Below are positions 28,676-36,897 of a DNA stretch of 64,000 nt, piece by piece. Both the position numbers and the translations under genes were made by a program. The notes under the pieces were generated by a model. The model made no database searches. It had not been told where the DNA came from and saw nothing but the letters and a program-made list of their open reading frames with translations. The number at the start of each line of letters is the position of its first letter. Positions within the stretch are counted from its first letter, which is position 1. The DNA lies in assembly GCA_963787045.1 (NCBI GenBank), contig CAWBBR010000002.1, positions 1 through 64,000 on the forward strand. The letters run 5' to 3'. Origin of the DNA: DATJGR01 sp963787045. GTDB lineage: Bacteria > Pseudomonadota > Gammaproteobacteria > Pseudomonadales > Azotimanducaceae.

Positions 28676-29497
28676 TCAGGCCGCGCGTGTCTTGAGCGAA
28701 GGACCCAGCACCACGACGAGGACGATCGCGCCGCCCACCAGTACCACCGCGTTGATCCACGTCATCGAACCGGTTGCCGCGCCGTAAGCGTTCGCGATTG
28801 CGTGAGGGAGCACGCCGGCGATCAGGATGCTCTGCTTCGCGTTCACGAACAGCCACGTGACGAACACCGAAAGCGCGATGCCGGCGATCACGAACACCGG
28901 CAACGCCATGCCGGACTGCGGCAGGCCCGACGCGAAGAACGCGGGCAGGTGCCACAGCATCCAGATGGACCCGACCGCGAGCGCCGCGCTTGCCGGCCGC
29001 ATGCGCTGCAGCATTCGAGGCAGCAGATAGCCGCGCCAGCCGAGTTCCTCTCCGAGCGGTCCGAGCAGCAACGCGGGTAGATTGAATACGCCGATCGCGA
29101 CCAGCAGCCATGTATCGGCCGTTGCGAGTGGTCGGCCGAACGCGAGGCCGATGAACTGGACGATCAGCATCAGCACCGGATAGAACGCAAGCGCCGCGAA
29201 CCACACCCACGCGTCGACGCGCCAGCGAAATAGTCGCGAGAACAGGTCTTTCACGGCTGCGCCGCCGCCGCGTGCGCTCGTTAGCGCCAGCGCGGCAATG
29301 TTCGGCGCCCACACCGCAACGTAGAAGAACGGCGACGAACTGGTCAACGGACCGAAGTGCGCCTCGAACCACGTGGAAAAACCGAGCGCCATGACGGCGA
29401 TGGCCCACGTGATGCCGAACGTGATCGCGAGGAACAGCGCGACTTCGGTTTTCCACGGATCACGCACGGCGCCGTCGCGTGCGACGGCGCCGCTCAT
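28676..29497 (-). CDS. CPBP family intramembrane glutamic endopeptidase
   Basis: A 273-residue polytopic membrane protein of the CAAX protease/bacteriocin-processing (CPBP, ABI) family. The catalytic motif EExxxR appears as GEELGWRGYLLPRM, followed by the His motif (MLWHLPAFF) and the third motif HAIANAYGA. Substrate unknown; family members process prenylated proteins, bacteriocins or signalling proteins. It begins 4 bases after the serine hydrolase stop, so they form an operon. Confidence 0.87.
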   Translation of the reverse strand: MSGAVARDGAVRDPWKTEVALFLAITFGITWAIAVMALGFSTWFEAHFGPLTSSSPFFYVAVWAPNIAALALTSARGGGAAVKDLFSRLFRWRVDAWVWFAALAFYPVLMLIVQFIGLAFGRPLATADTWLLVAIGVFNLPALLLGPLGEELGWRGYLLPRMLQRMRPASAALAVGSIWMLWHLPAFFASGLPQSGMALPVFVIAGIALSVFVTWLFVNAKQSILIAGVLPHAIANAYGAATGSMTWINAVVLVGGAIVLVVVLGPSLKTRAA

Positions 29498-29501
29498 CGG
29501 G

Positions 29502-30641
29502 TTACGCCAGCGATTGGAACACCGCCATCGCGAGCCCGCCGCCGCGGATATCGCCGGTGGTGCCTTCGCCCATCTTGTTCATCACGTACGAAAGGCAAAC
29601 GCGCGCGTCGGCGTCGACGATCACCAACGAGCCGCCCCAGCCGCCCCAGAACGCCGTGTGTGGATTCGGTCCGAGTGGAAACGCTTCGCTCGTGAGGCCG
29701 TATCCCATGCCGAACCGTGCCGGCACGCCGAGCACCAGATCGGGTCCGTTGAGCTGTTCGTCGAAGACGCGATCGCAGCCGGCCTGCGACAGAATGCGTT
29801 TGCCGAACGCGCTGCCGCCGTTGGCGATCAGCGTTTGAACCTTCGCGACCGATCGCGCGTTGCCGTGACCGTTCCCGGCCGGAATTTCGGCGCGACGCCA
29901 TTCCGGCGTGCGCGAGTCGAGTGCGTTCACCGGCGGATAGCGGAACGTGCGGGCGGCGATCGACGTGGCGTCGCCCGTTGCGACGGGCGCGTTGCCGGCC
30001 GGTGGCGGTATCAGATTGCCAACACGGCCGAAGTGGCGCGGGTCGAGGCCGATGTGGAAGTCGGCGCCGATCGGCTCGGCGATTTCCTTGCGGAAGAACG
30101 TGCCGAGCGACATGCCGGTGACACGACGTACGACTTCGCCGATCAGATAGCCTTGCGTGATCGCGTGATAGCCGCTTTGCGTTCCGGGTTTCCACCACGG
30201 CGCTTGTGCGGCGAGCATGCGGGTCATCTTGTCCCAGTCGTAGACGTCGGCCGTGGAGACCGGACCGTCCATGCCGGACAAGCCCGCTGAGTGGCTCATG
30301 AAGTGACGCACTTCGACGTCGCCTTTGCCGTTCTGCGCGAACTCGGGCCAGTACTTCGAAACCTTTTCGTACAGATCGATCTCACCGCGGTCGGCGAGCA
30401 CCAGCGCAGTGATGGCCGCCATCGTCTTCGTCGTGGAGTAGACGTTGACGATGGTGTCTTCCTTCCACGGCGTCTTCTTCTCCTCGTCGAGGTGTCCACC
30501 CCAGATGTCGACGACGTATTCGCCGTCCACCGTTGCCGCAAACGAGGCGCCCAAATCGCTGCCGTTGGCAAAGTTGCCGGCGAACGCTTCGCGGACGCGT
30601 TCGAATTTGTCGTGGCAAAAGCCGTGGATCGTCGTACCCAT
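29502..30641 (-). CDS. Serine hydrolase, beta-lactamase class C/EstB-like
   Basis: A 379-residue protein of the beta-lactamase (penicillin-binding-like) superfamily without a signal peptide. The nucleophile motif S-x-x-K is YSTTKTMAAI; the region SGYHAITQGYLIGE holds the tyrosine of the second motif, and NPHTAFWGGWGGSLV is the W-G-G type third motif seen in class C esterases. An esterase or amidase role is more likely than antibiotic resistance. The start at 30641 has GGAGG eight bases upstream. It precedes the CPBP gene by four bases. Confidence 0.86.
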   Translation of the reverse strand: MGTTIHGFCHDKFERVREAFAGNFANGSDLGASFAATVDGEYVVDIWGGHLDEEKKTPWKEDTIVNVYSTTKTMAAITALVLADRGEIDLYEKVSKYWPEFAQNGKGDVEVRHFMSHSAGLSGMDGPVSTADVYDWDKMTRMLAAQAPWWKPGTQSGYHAITQGYLIGEVVRRVTGMSLGTFFRKEIAEPIGADFHIGLDPRHFGRVGNLIPPPAGNAPVATGDATSIAARTFRYPPVNALDSRTPEWRRAEIPAGNGHGNARSVAKVQTLIANGGSAFGKRILSQAGCDRVFDEQLNGPDLVLGVPARFGMGYGLTSEAFPLGPNPHTAFWGGWGGSLVIVDADARVCLSYVMNKMGEGTTGDIRGGGLAMAVFQSLA

Positions 30642-30675
30642 CGTTCCTCCAGTTAAACCGTCAGCAGTTGACTCG

Positions 30676-31440
30676 TTAGCGTCGATATTGTTCGGCGAGG
30701 CGGCGCATGCCGGCCAGCCAGCGATCGTAGTCGGCGGTTTTGCGTTGCATGTACGTGAGCACTTCCGGGTGCGGCAGCACGAGGAAGCGTTCCTGATCGA
30801 GCGTTTCGACGACCGCGTCGGCGACCTGCTCGGGTTCGAGCATGCCGTCGAGACCCGCAACGCCACCGTCGCTGCCCGCCGTCATCCCGGTGCGCACCGC
30901 CTGCGGACACAACACGGATACCTTGATGCCTTCGTGACCGTGGGTGATCGACAACCACTCGCCGAGTGCAACGGCCGCGTGCTTGGTCACCGCGTACGTT
31001 ACCGAGCCGATCTGCGACAGAAGACCCGCGGCCGAGGCGGTGTTCAGCAGATAGCCGCCGCCGCGTTTCACCATGCGCGGAATCAGATTGCGCGCGGCAT
31101 ACACGTGCGACATCAGGTTCACTTCCCAGATTTTCTGCCACGCGTCGTCGGGCGCATCGATACCGCGACCGATGCCGATGCCGGCGTTCGAGCAGAACAG
31201 CGCGATCGGACCGTGTTCGCGCTCGGTGGTGTCGATCAACGCCTGAATGTCCGCTTCGTTGCTGACGTCGACCTGCCGGCTCGAGCCGCCGATCTCCGCC
31301 GCAACCGCCGCGGCGCCTTTGCCGTCGAGATCCGCCACCGCGACATGCAGCGCACCTTCCGCCGCGAACCGGCGCGCCAACGCGCGGCCGATTCCGCTCG
31401 CGCCGCCCGTTACGACGACGACTTTGCCGTTGACCCTCAT
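30676..31440 (-). CDS. SDR family oxidoreductase
   Basis: A 254-residue classical SDR. TGGASGIGRALARRFA is the dinucleotide motif, followed by VADLDG (Asp after strand 2, suggesting NAD), CSNAGIG, catalytic Ser in LNTASAAGL and YAVTKHAAVALGEWL (Y-x-x-x-K); LCPQAVRTGM follows. The C-terminus, with HPEVLTYMQRKTADYDRWL, is typical of SDRs found in fatty acid or steroid catabolic clusters. Substrate unknown. It lies 34 bases upstream of the serine hydrolase. Confidence 0.86.
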   Translation of the reverse strand: MRVNGKVVVVTGGASGIGRALARRFAAEGALHVAVADLDGKGAAAVAAEIGGSSRQVDVSNEADIQALIDTTEREHGPIALFCSNAGIGIGRGIDAPDDAWQKIWEVNLMSHVYAARNLIPRMVKRGGGYLLNTASAAGLLSQIGSVTYAVTKHAAVALGEWLSITHGHEGIKVSVLCPQAVRTGMTAGSDGGVAGLDGMLEPEQVADAVVETLDQERFLVLPHPEVLTYMQRKTADYDRWLAGMRRLAEQYRR

Positions 31441-31511
31441 TGTTTTCCGTCCCCCGATCGAGCAATCAACCTTAGATCGATCCTCGGTGCGATTTCAGTT
31501 TCAATCGGGTG

Positions 31512-31626
31512 GGTGGCGGGTGATCGGTGTGCCGGACGCGCTCGAGCCATCCCTGGGCGCTCCTTTCGCGACATCCCTGTCGCTCAAGGGTTCCGTAACG
31601 GGACGCAACACCGATCACCCGCCACC
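31512..31626 (+). repeat. Structured intergenic repeat, copy 1 (115 bp)
   Basis: Perfect 19-bp terminal arms, GGTGGCGGGTGATCGGTGT (31512-31530) and its complement (31608-31626). Inside are a core (GGACGCGCTCGAGCCATCCC, then TGGGCGCTC) and a small hairpin GCGACA-TCCC-TGTCGC (31568-31583). The core matches copy 2 on the opposite strand while the arms differ. It lies in the 444-base gap between the SDR gene and tRNA-Gly, which holds no convincing gene. Confidence 0.8.
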
Positions 31627-31666
31627 TTCCGACATTCGAACTCGCGCCTTCGTTCGTGAGTGAGGA

Positions 31667-31692
31667 TGAACGCGCGCTTTAGCGCGCGTTCA
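31667..31692. repeat. Perfect 11-bp-stem hairpin between the two repeats
   Basis: TGAACGCGCGC-TTTA-GCGCGCGTTCA, a perfect inverted repeat roughly midway between repeat copies 1 and 2. It lacks a T-tract, so a cruciform or protein-binding palindrome is as likely as a terminator. Confidence 0.6.
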
Positions 31693-31729
31693 CGCACGAC
31701 ACACGATGAACGGTGGAGACGCGGCCACA

Positions 31730-31841
31730 GGCGGAGGTGCGTGTGTGTTGCGGAGGACCCTTCCGCGGCCATGGATGGCCGCGGATCGAGCGCCCAGGGA
31801 CGGCTCGAGCGTGTCCGACGCAGCACACACGCACCTCCGCC
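31730..31841 (-). repeat. Structured intergenic repeat, copy 2 (112 bp, inverted)
   Basis: Perfect 18-bp terminal arms GGCGGAGGTGCGTGTGTG (31730-31747) and complement (31824-31841), extended by an imperfect TTGCGGAGGAC/GTCCGACGCAG stem. The internal hairpin TCCGCGGCCAT-GG-ATGGCCGCGGA (31762-31785) is perfect. On the minus strand its core reads GGACACGCTCGAGCCGTCCC then TGGGCGCTC, nearly identical to copy 1. Confidence 0.8.
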
Positions 31842-31864
31842 GTGAACCGAAGCTCAACAGTCCA

Positions 31865-31873
31865 TGCCATAAT
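31865..31873 (+). promoter_or_regulatory. Candidate extended -10 of the tRNA-Gly promoter
   Basis: TGCCATAAT fits an extended -10 element (TGn + CATAAT) about a dozen bases before the mature tRNA 5' end. It is followed by a GC-rich discriminator (CCCGGCC), as is usual for stable RNA promoters. No good -35 is visible. Confidence 0.4.
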
Positions 31874-31884
31874 CCCGGCCCGCT

Positions 31885-31958
31885 GCGGGTGTAGTTCAAT
31901 GGCAGAACGGCAGCTTCCCAAGCTGCATACGAGGGTTCGATTCCCTCCACCCGCTCCA
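31885..31958 (+). tRNA. tRNA-Gly(CCC)
   Basis: A 74-base tRNA with CCA encoded. The acceptor stem is GCGGGTG/CACCCGC with discriminator T. The D-arm lies in TAGTTCAATGGCAGAA, the anticodon stem-loop is GCAGC-TTCCCAA-GCTGC (anticodon CCC, reading GGG), and the T-arm contains GAGGGTTCGATTCCCTC. All stems pair. Confidence 0.95.
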
Positions 31959-31992
31959 ACCAAACGACTTCGCTCCTGAACGGAAGATCTGC

Positions 31993-33189
31993 ATGCGATC
32001 GGAACGCTATCGCTGGGTATTGGCGTGCAATCTGTTCGCCATTCTGACGGTGTCGTCGGGTCTCGGCTTCTACAACCTGTCCGTATACATGCACGCGCTG
32101 GCGGCGCAGCGCGGGTTTTCCGTGGCGTCGATTTCGTCGGCCGTGGGACTGTTTTTTCTGACCGGCGGGGTGGCGGGGCTGGTCACCGGGCGCATCCTGC
32201 AGCGACGCGACGCGCGCCTCGTCATGCTCGTTGGGGCGCTGTTTTCCGGAGGCGCCATCGCGTGCATCGGTCACGTTCAGGCGGAGTGGCAGATGTACCT
32301 CGTGTATGCGCTGTTCGGCGTCGGCTACACGGGCATTTCGGTCTTGCCGGCAACCACGTTGATCACGCGCTGGTTCGATCCGGCGCGACGTCCCGTTGCA
32401 CTGTCGTTTTCGTCAACGGGACTGTCGTTGGGCGGCGTGATTCTGACGCCGCTCTCCGCGGCGTTGCTGGAGCGGTGGCCGATCGAACAGGCCACGCCGT
32501 TGCTCGGTGGAATGTTCGCGCTGTTCATCGTGCCGATCGTCTGGTTTGGTGTGCGGTCGTTTCCCGAAGCACCCGCGCCGGGCGCCCCTTCGCCGATGCG
32601 GCAGGGAACGGCGTTTGCGTTGGCGGTGCGGTCGCGGTTTTTCGTGTTCCTGACACTCGGCTATCTGTTGGCGATGGGCGCACAGGTCGGCACCATCGCT
32701 CACATGTACACGCGCGGCGTGGCGGTTGCGACGCCGCTGCAGGCATCGTTCGCCGTATCGGTGCTCGCAACGTTGTCGGTGATCGGGCGGCTGATCGGCG
32801 GTTTCATCATCGGCCGCGTGTCGATCAAGAAATTCGTGCTCGCAACCGTGGTCGGCCAACTGTTGGGGTTCGTGGTGATCGGCGCGGCAGAGAACGCCAC
32901 GCAGCTCTGGCTCGGCGCCGGGTTGTTCGGGTTCACCGTCGGCAACCTGTTGATGCTGCAGCCGCTGATGCTCGCGCAGGCATTCGGCGTGATGGATTAT
33001 CCGAAAATCTTCTCGTTGAGCCAGGCGGTTTCCACGCTCGGCATCGCCAGCGGTCCGGTGCTGCTGGGCGCCATCACTGCGGCGCATGGCTACTTGCCGG
33101 CGTTCCTGACTTTCGCGGCGCTATCGGGAGTGGCGTTTGCGCTGATCGTCGCGGCGGGACCGGTGCCGGAAGGTGAACCGGCGCGCTGA
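31993..33189 (+). CDS. MFS transporter (monocarboxylate/oxalate-formate type)
   Basis: A 398-residue MFS protein with about 12 hydrophobic segments. The start MRSERYRWVLACNLFAILTV, the first-half segment VGLFFLTGGVAGLVTGRILQ and PATTLITRWFDPARRPVALS resemble the oxalate/formate antiporter-monocarboxylate porter branch. Substrate unknown. It starts 34 bases after the tRNA. Confidence 0.83.
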   Translation: MRSERYRWVLACNLFAILTVSSGLGFYNLSVYMHALAAQRGFSVASISSAVGLFFLTGGVAGLVTGRILQRRDARLVMLVGALFSGGAIACIGHVQAEWQMYLVYALFGVGYTGISVLPATTLITRWFDPARRPVALSFSSTGLSLGGVILTPLSAALLERWPIEQATPLLGGMFALFIVPIVWFGVRSFPEAPAPGAPSPMRQGTAFALAVRSRFFVFLTLGYLLAMGAQVGTIAHMYTRGVAVATPLQASFAVSVLATLSVIGRLIGGFIIGRVSIKKFVLATVVGQLLGFVVIGAAENATQLWLGAGLFGFTVGNLLMLQPLMLAQAFGVMDYPKIFSLSQAVSTLGIASGPVLLGAITAAHGYLPAFLTFAALSGVAFALIVAAGPVPEGEPAR

Positions 33190-33268
33190 CGAATGGCTCG
33201 CGGCGTGGTCGAAGGAAGCGGATTGGTGTCGGACACCTGAACGAGAATTAATGGAAGGACGACTGTCG

Positions 33269-34612
33269 ATGCGATTTTACGTTGCTTTGTTGATGGCTCT
33301 GCTGATCGCGAGCGATGCCGGCGCTGCGTTGCCGGCAACCAGCGACTTGCCCAGCCTCGCGCCGATGCTCGAACAGATCACGCCGTCGGTCGTCAACATT
33401 GCCACCTACACGACCGTCCAGGTCCGCAATCCGCTGATGGACGATCCGTTCTTCCGGCGCTTCTTCAACGTTCCGGAGCAGCAGCAGCGGTATCGCCGCA
33501 CCAAGGCGGCAGGTTCGGGTGTGATCGTCGACGCGCGGCAGGGTTACATCGTTACCAACAATCACGTCATCGACCGTGCGGACGAGATTACCGTGACGCT
33601 ATCCGACGGGCGCGCGTTGCCGGCGAAGCTGATCGGCACCGACGCGCAGGTGGATCTGGCGGTGTTGAAAGTCGATTCGACCAAGCTCGCGCAGATCGCC
33701 TTTGCCGATTCGAGCCGGTTGCGCGTCGGCGACTACGTGGTTGCGATCGGCAATCCATTCGGGCTCGACCAGACGGTGACGTCGGGCATCGTCAGCGCAC
33801 TTGGCCGAAGCGGTCTAGGCATCGAAGGTTACGAGGACTTCATTCAGACCGATGCATCGATCAACCCGGGCAATTCGGGTGGCGCACTGGTGAATCTGCG
33901 CGGCGAGCTGATCGGCATCAATACCGCGATTCTCGCGCCGGCGGGCGGCAACGTCGGTATCGGCTTCGCGATACCCAGCAACATGGTGTCGGCGATCATG
34001 GCGCAGTTGATCAAGCACGGCGAAGTGCAGCGCGGCCGGCTCGGCATTCGCGTGCAGGCGCTGAACGCCGAACTCGCGCAGGCGTTCAACGTGAACTTCG
34101 TCGAAGGCGTGGTCGTAGTGGAAGTGGACAAGGAGAGCGCGTCGGCGAAAGCGGGCATCGCGCCCGGCGACGTCCTCGTCAAGATCAACGATCGCGACAT
34201 CAAGCGCGTGGTCGACTTCCACAGTCAGTCGGCGCTTCTGATGGTCGGCGACAGCGTCAACCTGACGGTGCTGCGCGACGGCAAACAGAGGCGCGTCAAC
34301 TTCGACCTGTTGGCGGAAAGCCTCGAGCAGATCGCCGGCGAACGCGTCGACGCGCGCCTGACCGGTGTGTCGCTGCAGAATTTCCGCAGCGAAAACGAAC
34401 CGACGACCGGCGCCGGCGTGCTGGTTACCGACATCGGCACGGACAGTCCGGCGCTCGAGCGCGGGCTGCGTCCCGGAGACATCATCGTGGCGGTGAACCG
34501 GAAAGCGGTGCGCAGCATCGCCGAGATGACCGATCAGCAACCGGCGCCGAACGCGCAATTGTTGTTGCGCGTCTACCGGGCCGGCGAGTTCGGGTACATC
34601 GTGCTGCCGTAG
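33269..34612 (+). CDS. DegP/DegQ-family periplasmic serine endoprotease
   Basis: A 447-residue HtrA protease. It has a signal peptide (MRFYVALLMALLIASDAGA), a trypsin-like domain with the catalytic triad (His in VTNNHVID, Asp in AQVDLAVLKV, Ser in INPGNSGGALV) and two PDZ domains (beginning about RGRLGIRVQALN and TGAGVLVTDIG). Length and architecture fit DegQ-type quality-control proteases of the periplasm. ATG 33269 is chosen as start because it begins the signal peptide, with AAGGAC about 10 bases upstream; an in-frame ATG at 33251 exists. Confidence 0.9.
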   Translation: MRFYVALLMALLIASDAGAALPATSDLPSLAPMLEQITPSVVNIATYTTVQVRNPLMDDPFFRRFFNVPEQQQRYRRTKAAGSGVIVDARQGYIVTNNHVIDRADEITVTLSDGRALPAKLIGTDAQVDLAVLKVDSTKLAQIAFADSSRLRVGDYVVAIGNPFGLDQTVTSGIVSALGRSGLGIEGYEDFIQTDASINPGNSGGALVNLRGELIGINTAILAPAGGNVGIGFAIPSNMVSAIMAQLIKHGEVQRGRLGIRVQALNAELAQAFNVNFVEGVVVVEVDKESASAKAGIAPGDVLVKINDRDIKRVVDFHSQSALLMVGDSVNLTVLRDGKQRRVNFDLLAESLEQIAGERVDARLTGVSLQNFRSENEPTTGAGVLVTDIGTDSPALERGLRPGDIIVAVNRKAVRSIAEMTDQQPAPNAQLLLRVYRAGEFGYIVLP

Positions 34613-34640
34613 CCGTCGGCTACGGTCGCGCGGAGGCTGA

Positions 34641-34877
34641 TCAGTCGACCAGCGTGAATTGCGGCTGCGTCGGCTCGGCGGCGTCGGACATGTAGACCTC
34701 GTCGAGGTCGTCGATGCACTGCAGCGCTTCGGCAAGCGGAATCAGCACCTTCTGCAGCGTGCCGGTCTTGTCGCGATACGCAGCCACGACCGTCGAGTCG
34801 TGCGCCTTCACGATCAGATATTTCGTACCGTTGCGGGTCAGCAGATGTCCCGGCAACGATTCGGAGATGTCCATCAT
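34641..34877 (-). CDS. Small conserved-looking hypothetical protein (78 aa)
   Basis: A short acidic soluble protein, MMDISESLPGHLLTRNG through DEVYMSDAAEPTQPQF. Ribosome binding site GGCGGAG lies 7 bases before the ATG pair at 34877. Composition is protein-like, with an even hydrophobic pattern (TKYLIVKAHDSTVVAAYRD) suggesting a small beta-rich fold. No family recognised. It converges on the DegQ-like gene. Confidence 0.6.
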   Translation of the reverse strand: MMDISESLPGHLLTRNGTKYLIVKAHDSTVVAAYRDKTGTLQKVLIPLAEALQCIDDLDEVYMSDAAEPTQPQFTLVD

Positions 34878-35011
34878 CGAAACTCCGCCACCGATGTCTA
34901 CACGTTAACGCCTCGGGTGGGCAGGAGATGATCCCACTCGTCGTCGGCGCGGAACCGTTCGGCGCCGCGTCGCTGCTAACGGTCGATTCGGGGGCGTGAA
35001 CGGTCGGAAAC

Positions 35012-35045
35012 GAAGAAGGCGCCGATTGGCGCCTTCTCTTTTTCC
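35012..35045. terminator. Rho-independent terminator, possibly bidirectional
   Basis: GAAGGCGCC-GATT-GGCGCCTTC is a perfect 9-bp GC-rich hairpin with a T-rich tract (TCTTTTT) on the plus side and TTCTTCGTTT on the minus side. It lies 16 bases after the alcohol dehydrogenase stop on the minus strand, which it probably terminates. Confidence 0.75.
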
Positions 35046-35060
35046 GCAAACGAAGACCGC

Positions 35061-36146
35061 TCAGGCGTCGAACATGATCACGCTGCGCGCCACTTCGCCT
35101 TTCTTCAGCGCCTGCATCGCATCGTTGACGTCTTTCAGCTTGATGCGTCCCGAGATCATGTCGTCGAGGTGCAGTTTGCCGTTCAGGTAGAAGTCGACGA
35201 AGCGCGGCATGTCGACGCGGAAGCGGTTCGAACCCATGTTGGAGCCCTGGATCTTGCGCTCCATCAGGAACTCGGCGCCGTGCAGCTCGATCATCGTGCC
35301 GACCGGAATCATGCCGATGATGGTCGCGGTGCCGCCTTTGCGCAGCATGCGGAATGCCTGCTCGGTGGTCACTTTCAGGCCGATCGCTTCGAACGAGTAG
35401 TGCACGCCGCCGCTGGTCATGTTCACCACTGCTTCGACCGCGTCGACTTCTTTCGCGTTGACCACGTCGGTGGCGCCGAATTTGCGCGCGAGTTCGAGCT
35501 TACTGGCCACCGCGTCGACCGCGATGATGCGGCCGGCACCGGCGATCGCAGCGCCGTTGATGCACGAGAGGCCGACGCCGCCGCAGCCGATCACTGCTAC
35601 CGTCGCACCCGGTTCGACTTTCGCAGTGTGAATCACCGCGCCGACGCCGGTGGTAACGCCGCAACCGATCAGCGCGGCGCGGTCGAGCGGCATGTCGGGA
35701 CGGATCTTCACGATCGCGTGTTCGTGCACCAGCATCTTTTCGGCGAACGACGACAGGTTCAGGAACTGGAACACCGGCTGACCGCCGGCGGTCAGTCGCG
35801 ACGGCTCATCCGCCTTGCGGTCGAGATCTTCCCGGTCGCACAGCGACATGTGCCCGGTGAGGCACGGCTCGCAGTGGCCGCAGAACGCCGACAGACACGT
35901 GATGACGTGATCGCCGGGTTTGACGTAGGTGACATCGGATCCGACGGCTTCGACGACGCCGGCCGACTCGTGCCCGAGCACCGACGGCAGCGGATACGGA
36001 TACGAACCGTTCTGAAAGTGCAGGTCTGAATGGCACACGCCGGCGGCGACGGTGCGCACCAGCACTTCCCGCGGTCCGGGTTTGCCGTGGCTGACCTCTT
36101 CGATCACCAGCGGCTCGTTGACTTTGCGCAATACTGCTGCCTTCAT
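35061..36146 (-). CDS. Zinc-dependent alcohol dehydrogenase (MDR)
   Basis: A 361-residue medium-chain alcohol dehydrogenase of the class III-like/aryl-alcohol branch. The catalytic zinc ligands are in AGVCHSDLHF, GHESAGVVEAVG and IGCGVTTGVGAV; structural zinc cysteines are in FCGHCEPCLTGHMSLC; the Rossmann motif is VIGCGGVGLSCING, followed by VDAVASK (acidic residue for NAD). Predicted to oxidise primary alcohols. It is monocistronic with the terminator downstream and diverges from folK. Confidence 0.88.
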   Translation of the reverse strand: MKAAVLRKVNEPLVIEEVSHGKPGPREVLVRTVAAGVCHSDLHFQNGSYPYPLPSVLGHESAGVVEAVGSDVTYVKPGDHVITCLSAFCGHCEPCLTGHMSLCDREDLDRKADEPSRLTAGGQPVFQFLNLSSFAEKMLVHEHAIVKIRPDMPLDRAALIGCGVTTGVGAVIHTAKVEPGATVAVIGCGGVGLSCINGAAIAGAGRIIAVDAVASKLELARKFGATDVVNAKEVDAVEAVVNMTSGGVHYSFEAIGLKVTTEQAFRMLRKGGTATIIGMIPVGTMIELHGAEFLMERKIQGSNMGSNRFRVDMPRFVDFYLNGKLHLDDMISGRIKLKDVNDAMQALKKGEVARSVIMFDA

Positions 36147-36289
36147 CCCTCGTCCTCCACGATTGCGGTTCGATAATCAGAAAGGGTTCGGAGTGTGCCA
36201 AAGGCGATGTCTGTTTACTACTTGAGAAGCGCCTCGAACGAGGTCCGTCGGACACTCGTGCGAGCGCTCGCGCCGGCGGTCGATTTCCG

Positions 36290-36805
36290 ATGCTGATCCT
36301 GGTCGGCATCGGTTCGAATCGCGGCGATTCGATCGGCATCGTGCTCGAGAGCATCGAGCGATTGCGTGGTCTCGCGGGTGGCGCGTTCCGGAGTTCGTCG
36401 CTGTGGCGGACGAGTCCGGTCGACTGTCCGCCGGGCTCGGGCGACTTCATGAACGCAGTGGTCGCGTTCGAGCCACGCCATGGCCTCACGCCGGAGAGTC
36501 TGTTGGCCACACTCAAGCAACTCGAGTGCGAATACGGACGGTCCGCGACGCCGGTTCGAAATGCGCCGCGCGAACTCGATCTCGATCTGCTCGTCTATGG
36601 CGACGAAACCCGGATGACACCGCAGTTCGTGTTGCCGCACCCGCGCGCCACCGAGCGCCGCTTCGTGATGGCGCCGGCGGCGGAAATCGCCGCGGACCTG
36701 CGGTGGCCCGGCACCCATCTCACCGTCGCCGAACTGCTCGCGCGCATCGACGACGACGAGACCGTCGAGCGACTTGCACTCGGAGTGCTGACCTCGTCCG
36801 CGTGA
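36290..36805 (+). CDS. folK: 2-amino-4-hydroxy-6-hydroxymethyldihydropteridine diphosphokinase
   Basis: A 171-residue HPPK enzyme, transferring pyrophosphate from ATP to hydroxymethyl-dihydropterin in folate synthesis. Conserved elements: GIGSNRGD at the N-terminus, SSLWRTSPVD, NAVVAFE, the signature RELDLDLLVYGD with its two Mg-binding aspartates, and LPHPRATERRFVMAPAAEI. Start ATG 36290. It stands alone here, without folP or folB nearby. Confidence 0.93.
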   Translation: MLILVGIGSNRGDSIGIVLESIERLRGLAGGAFRSSSLWRTSPVDCPPGSGDFMNAVVAFEPRHGLTPESLLATLKQLECEYGRSATPVRNAPRELDLDLLVYGDETRMTPQFVLPHPRATERRFVMAPAAEIAADLRWPGTHLTVAELLARIDDDETVERLALGVLTSSA

Positions 36806-36897
36806 TAGCGTGATAGCATCCCCTGAAATAGAAGATCTGGCGGCGAGTCGGCGTCGGACGGGGCTTCAGGGATTCGTGGGGAGGCATTCCGGGCATC

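Noticed and set aside
29502..30641. A beta-lactamase giving antibiotic resistance.
   Set aside because: No signal peptide, and the third motif is the W-G-G type of class C esterases; a cytoplasmic esterase is more likely.
31512..31841. A CRISPR array.
   Set aside because: There are only two copies, inverted relative to each other, with no regular spacers and no cas genes nearby.
31584..31963. Short open frames across the repeat array and tRNA-Gly on both strands.
   Set aside because: They arise from GC-rich palindromes, lack ribosome binding sites and overlap a tRNA.
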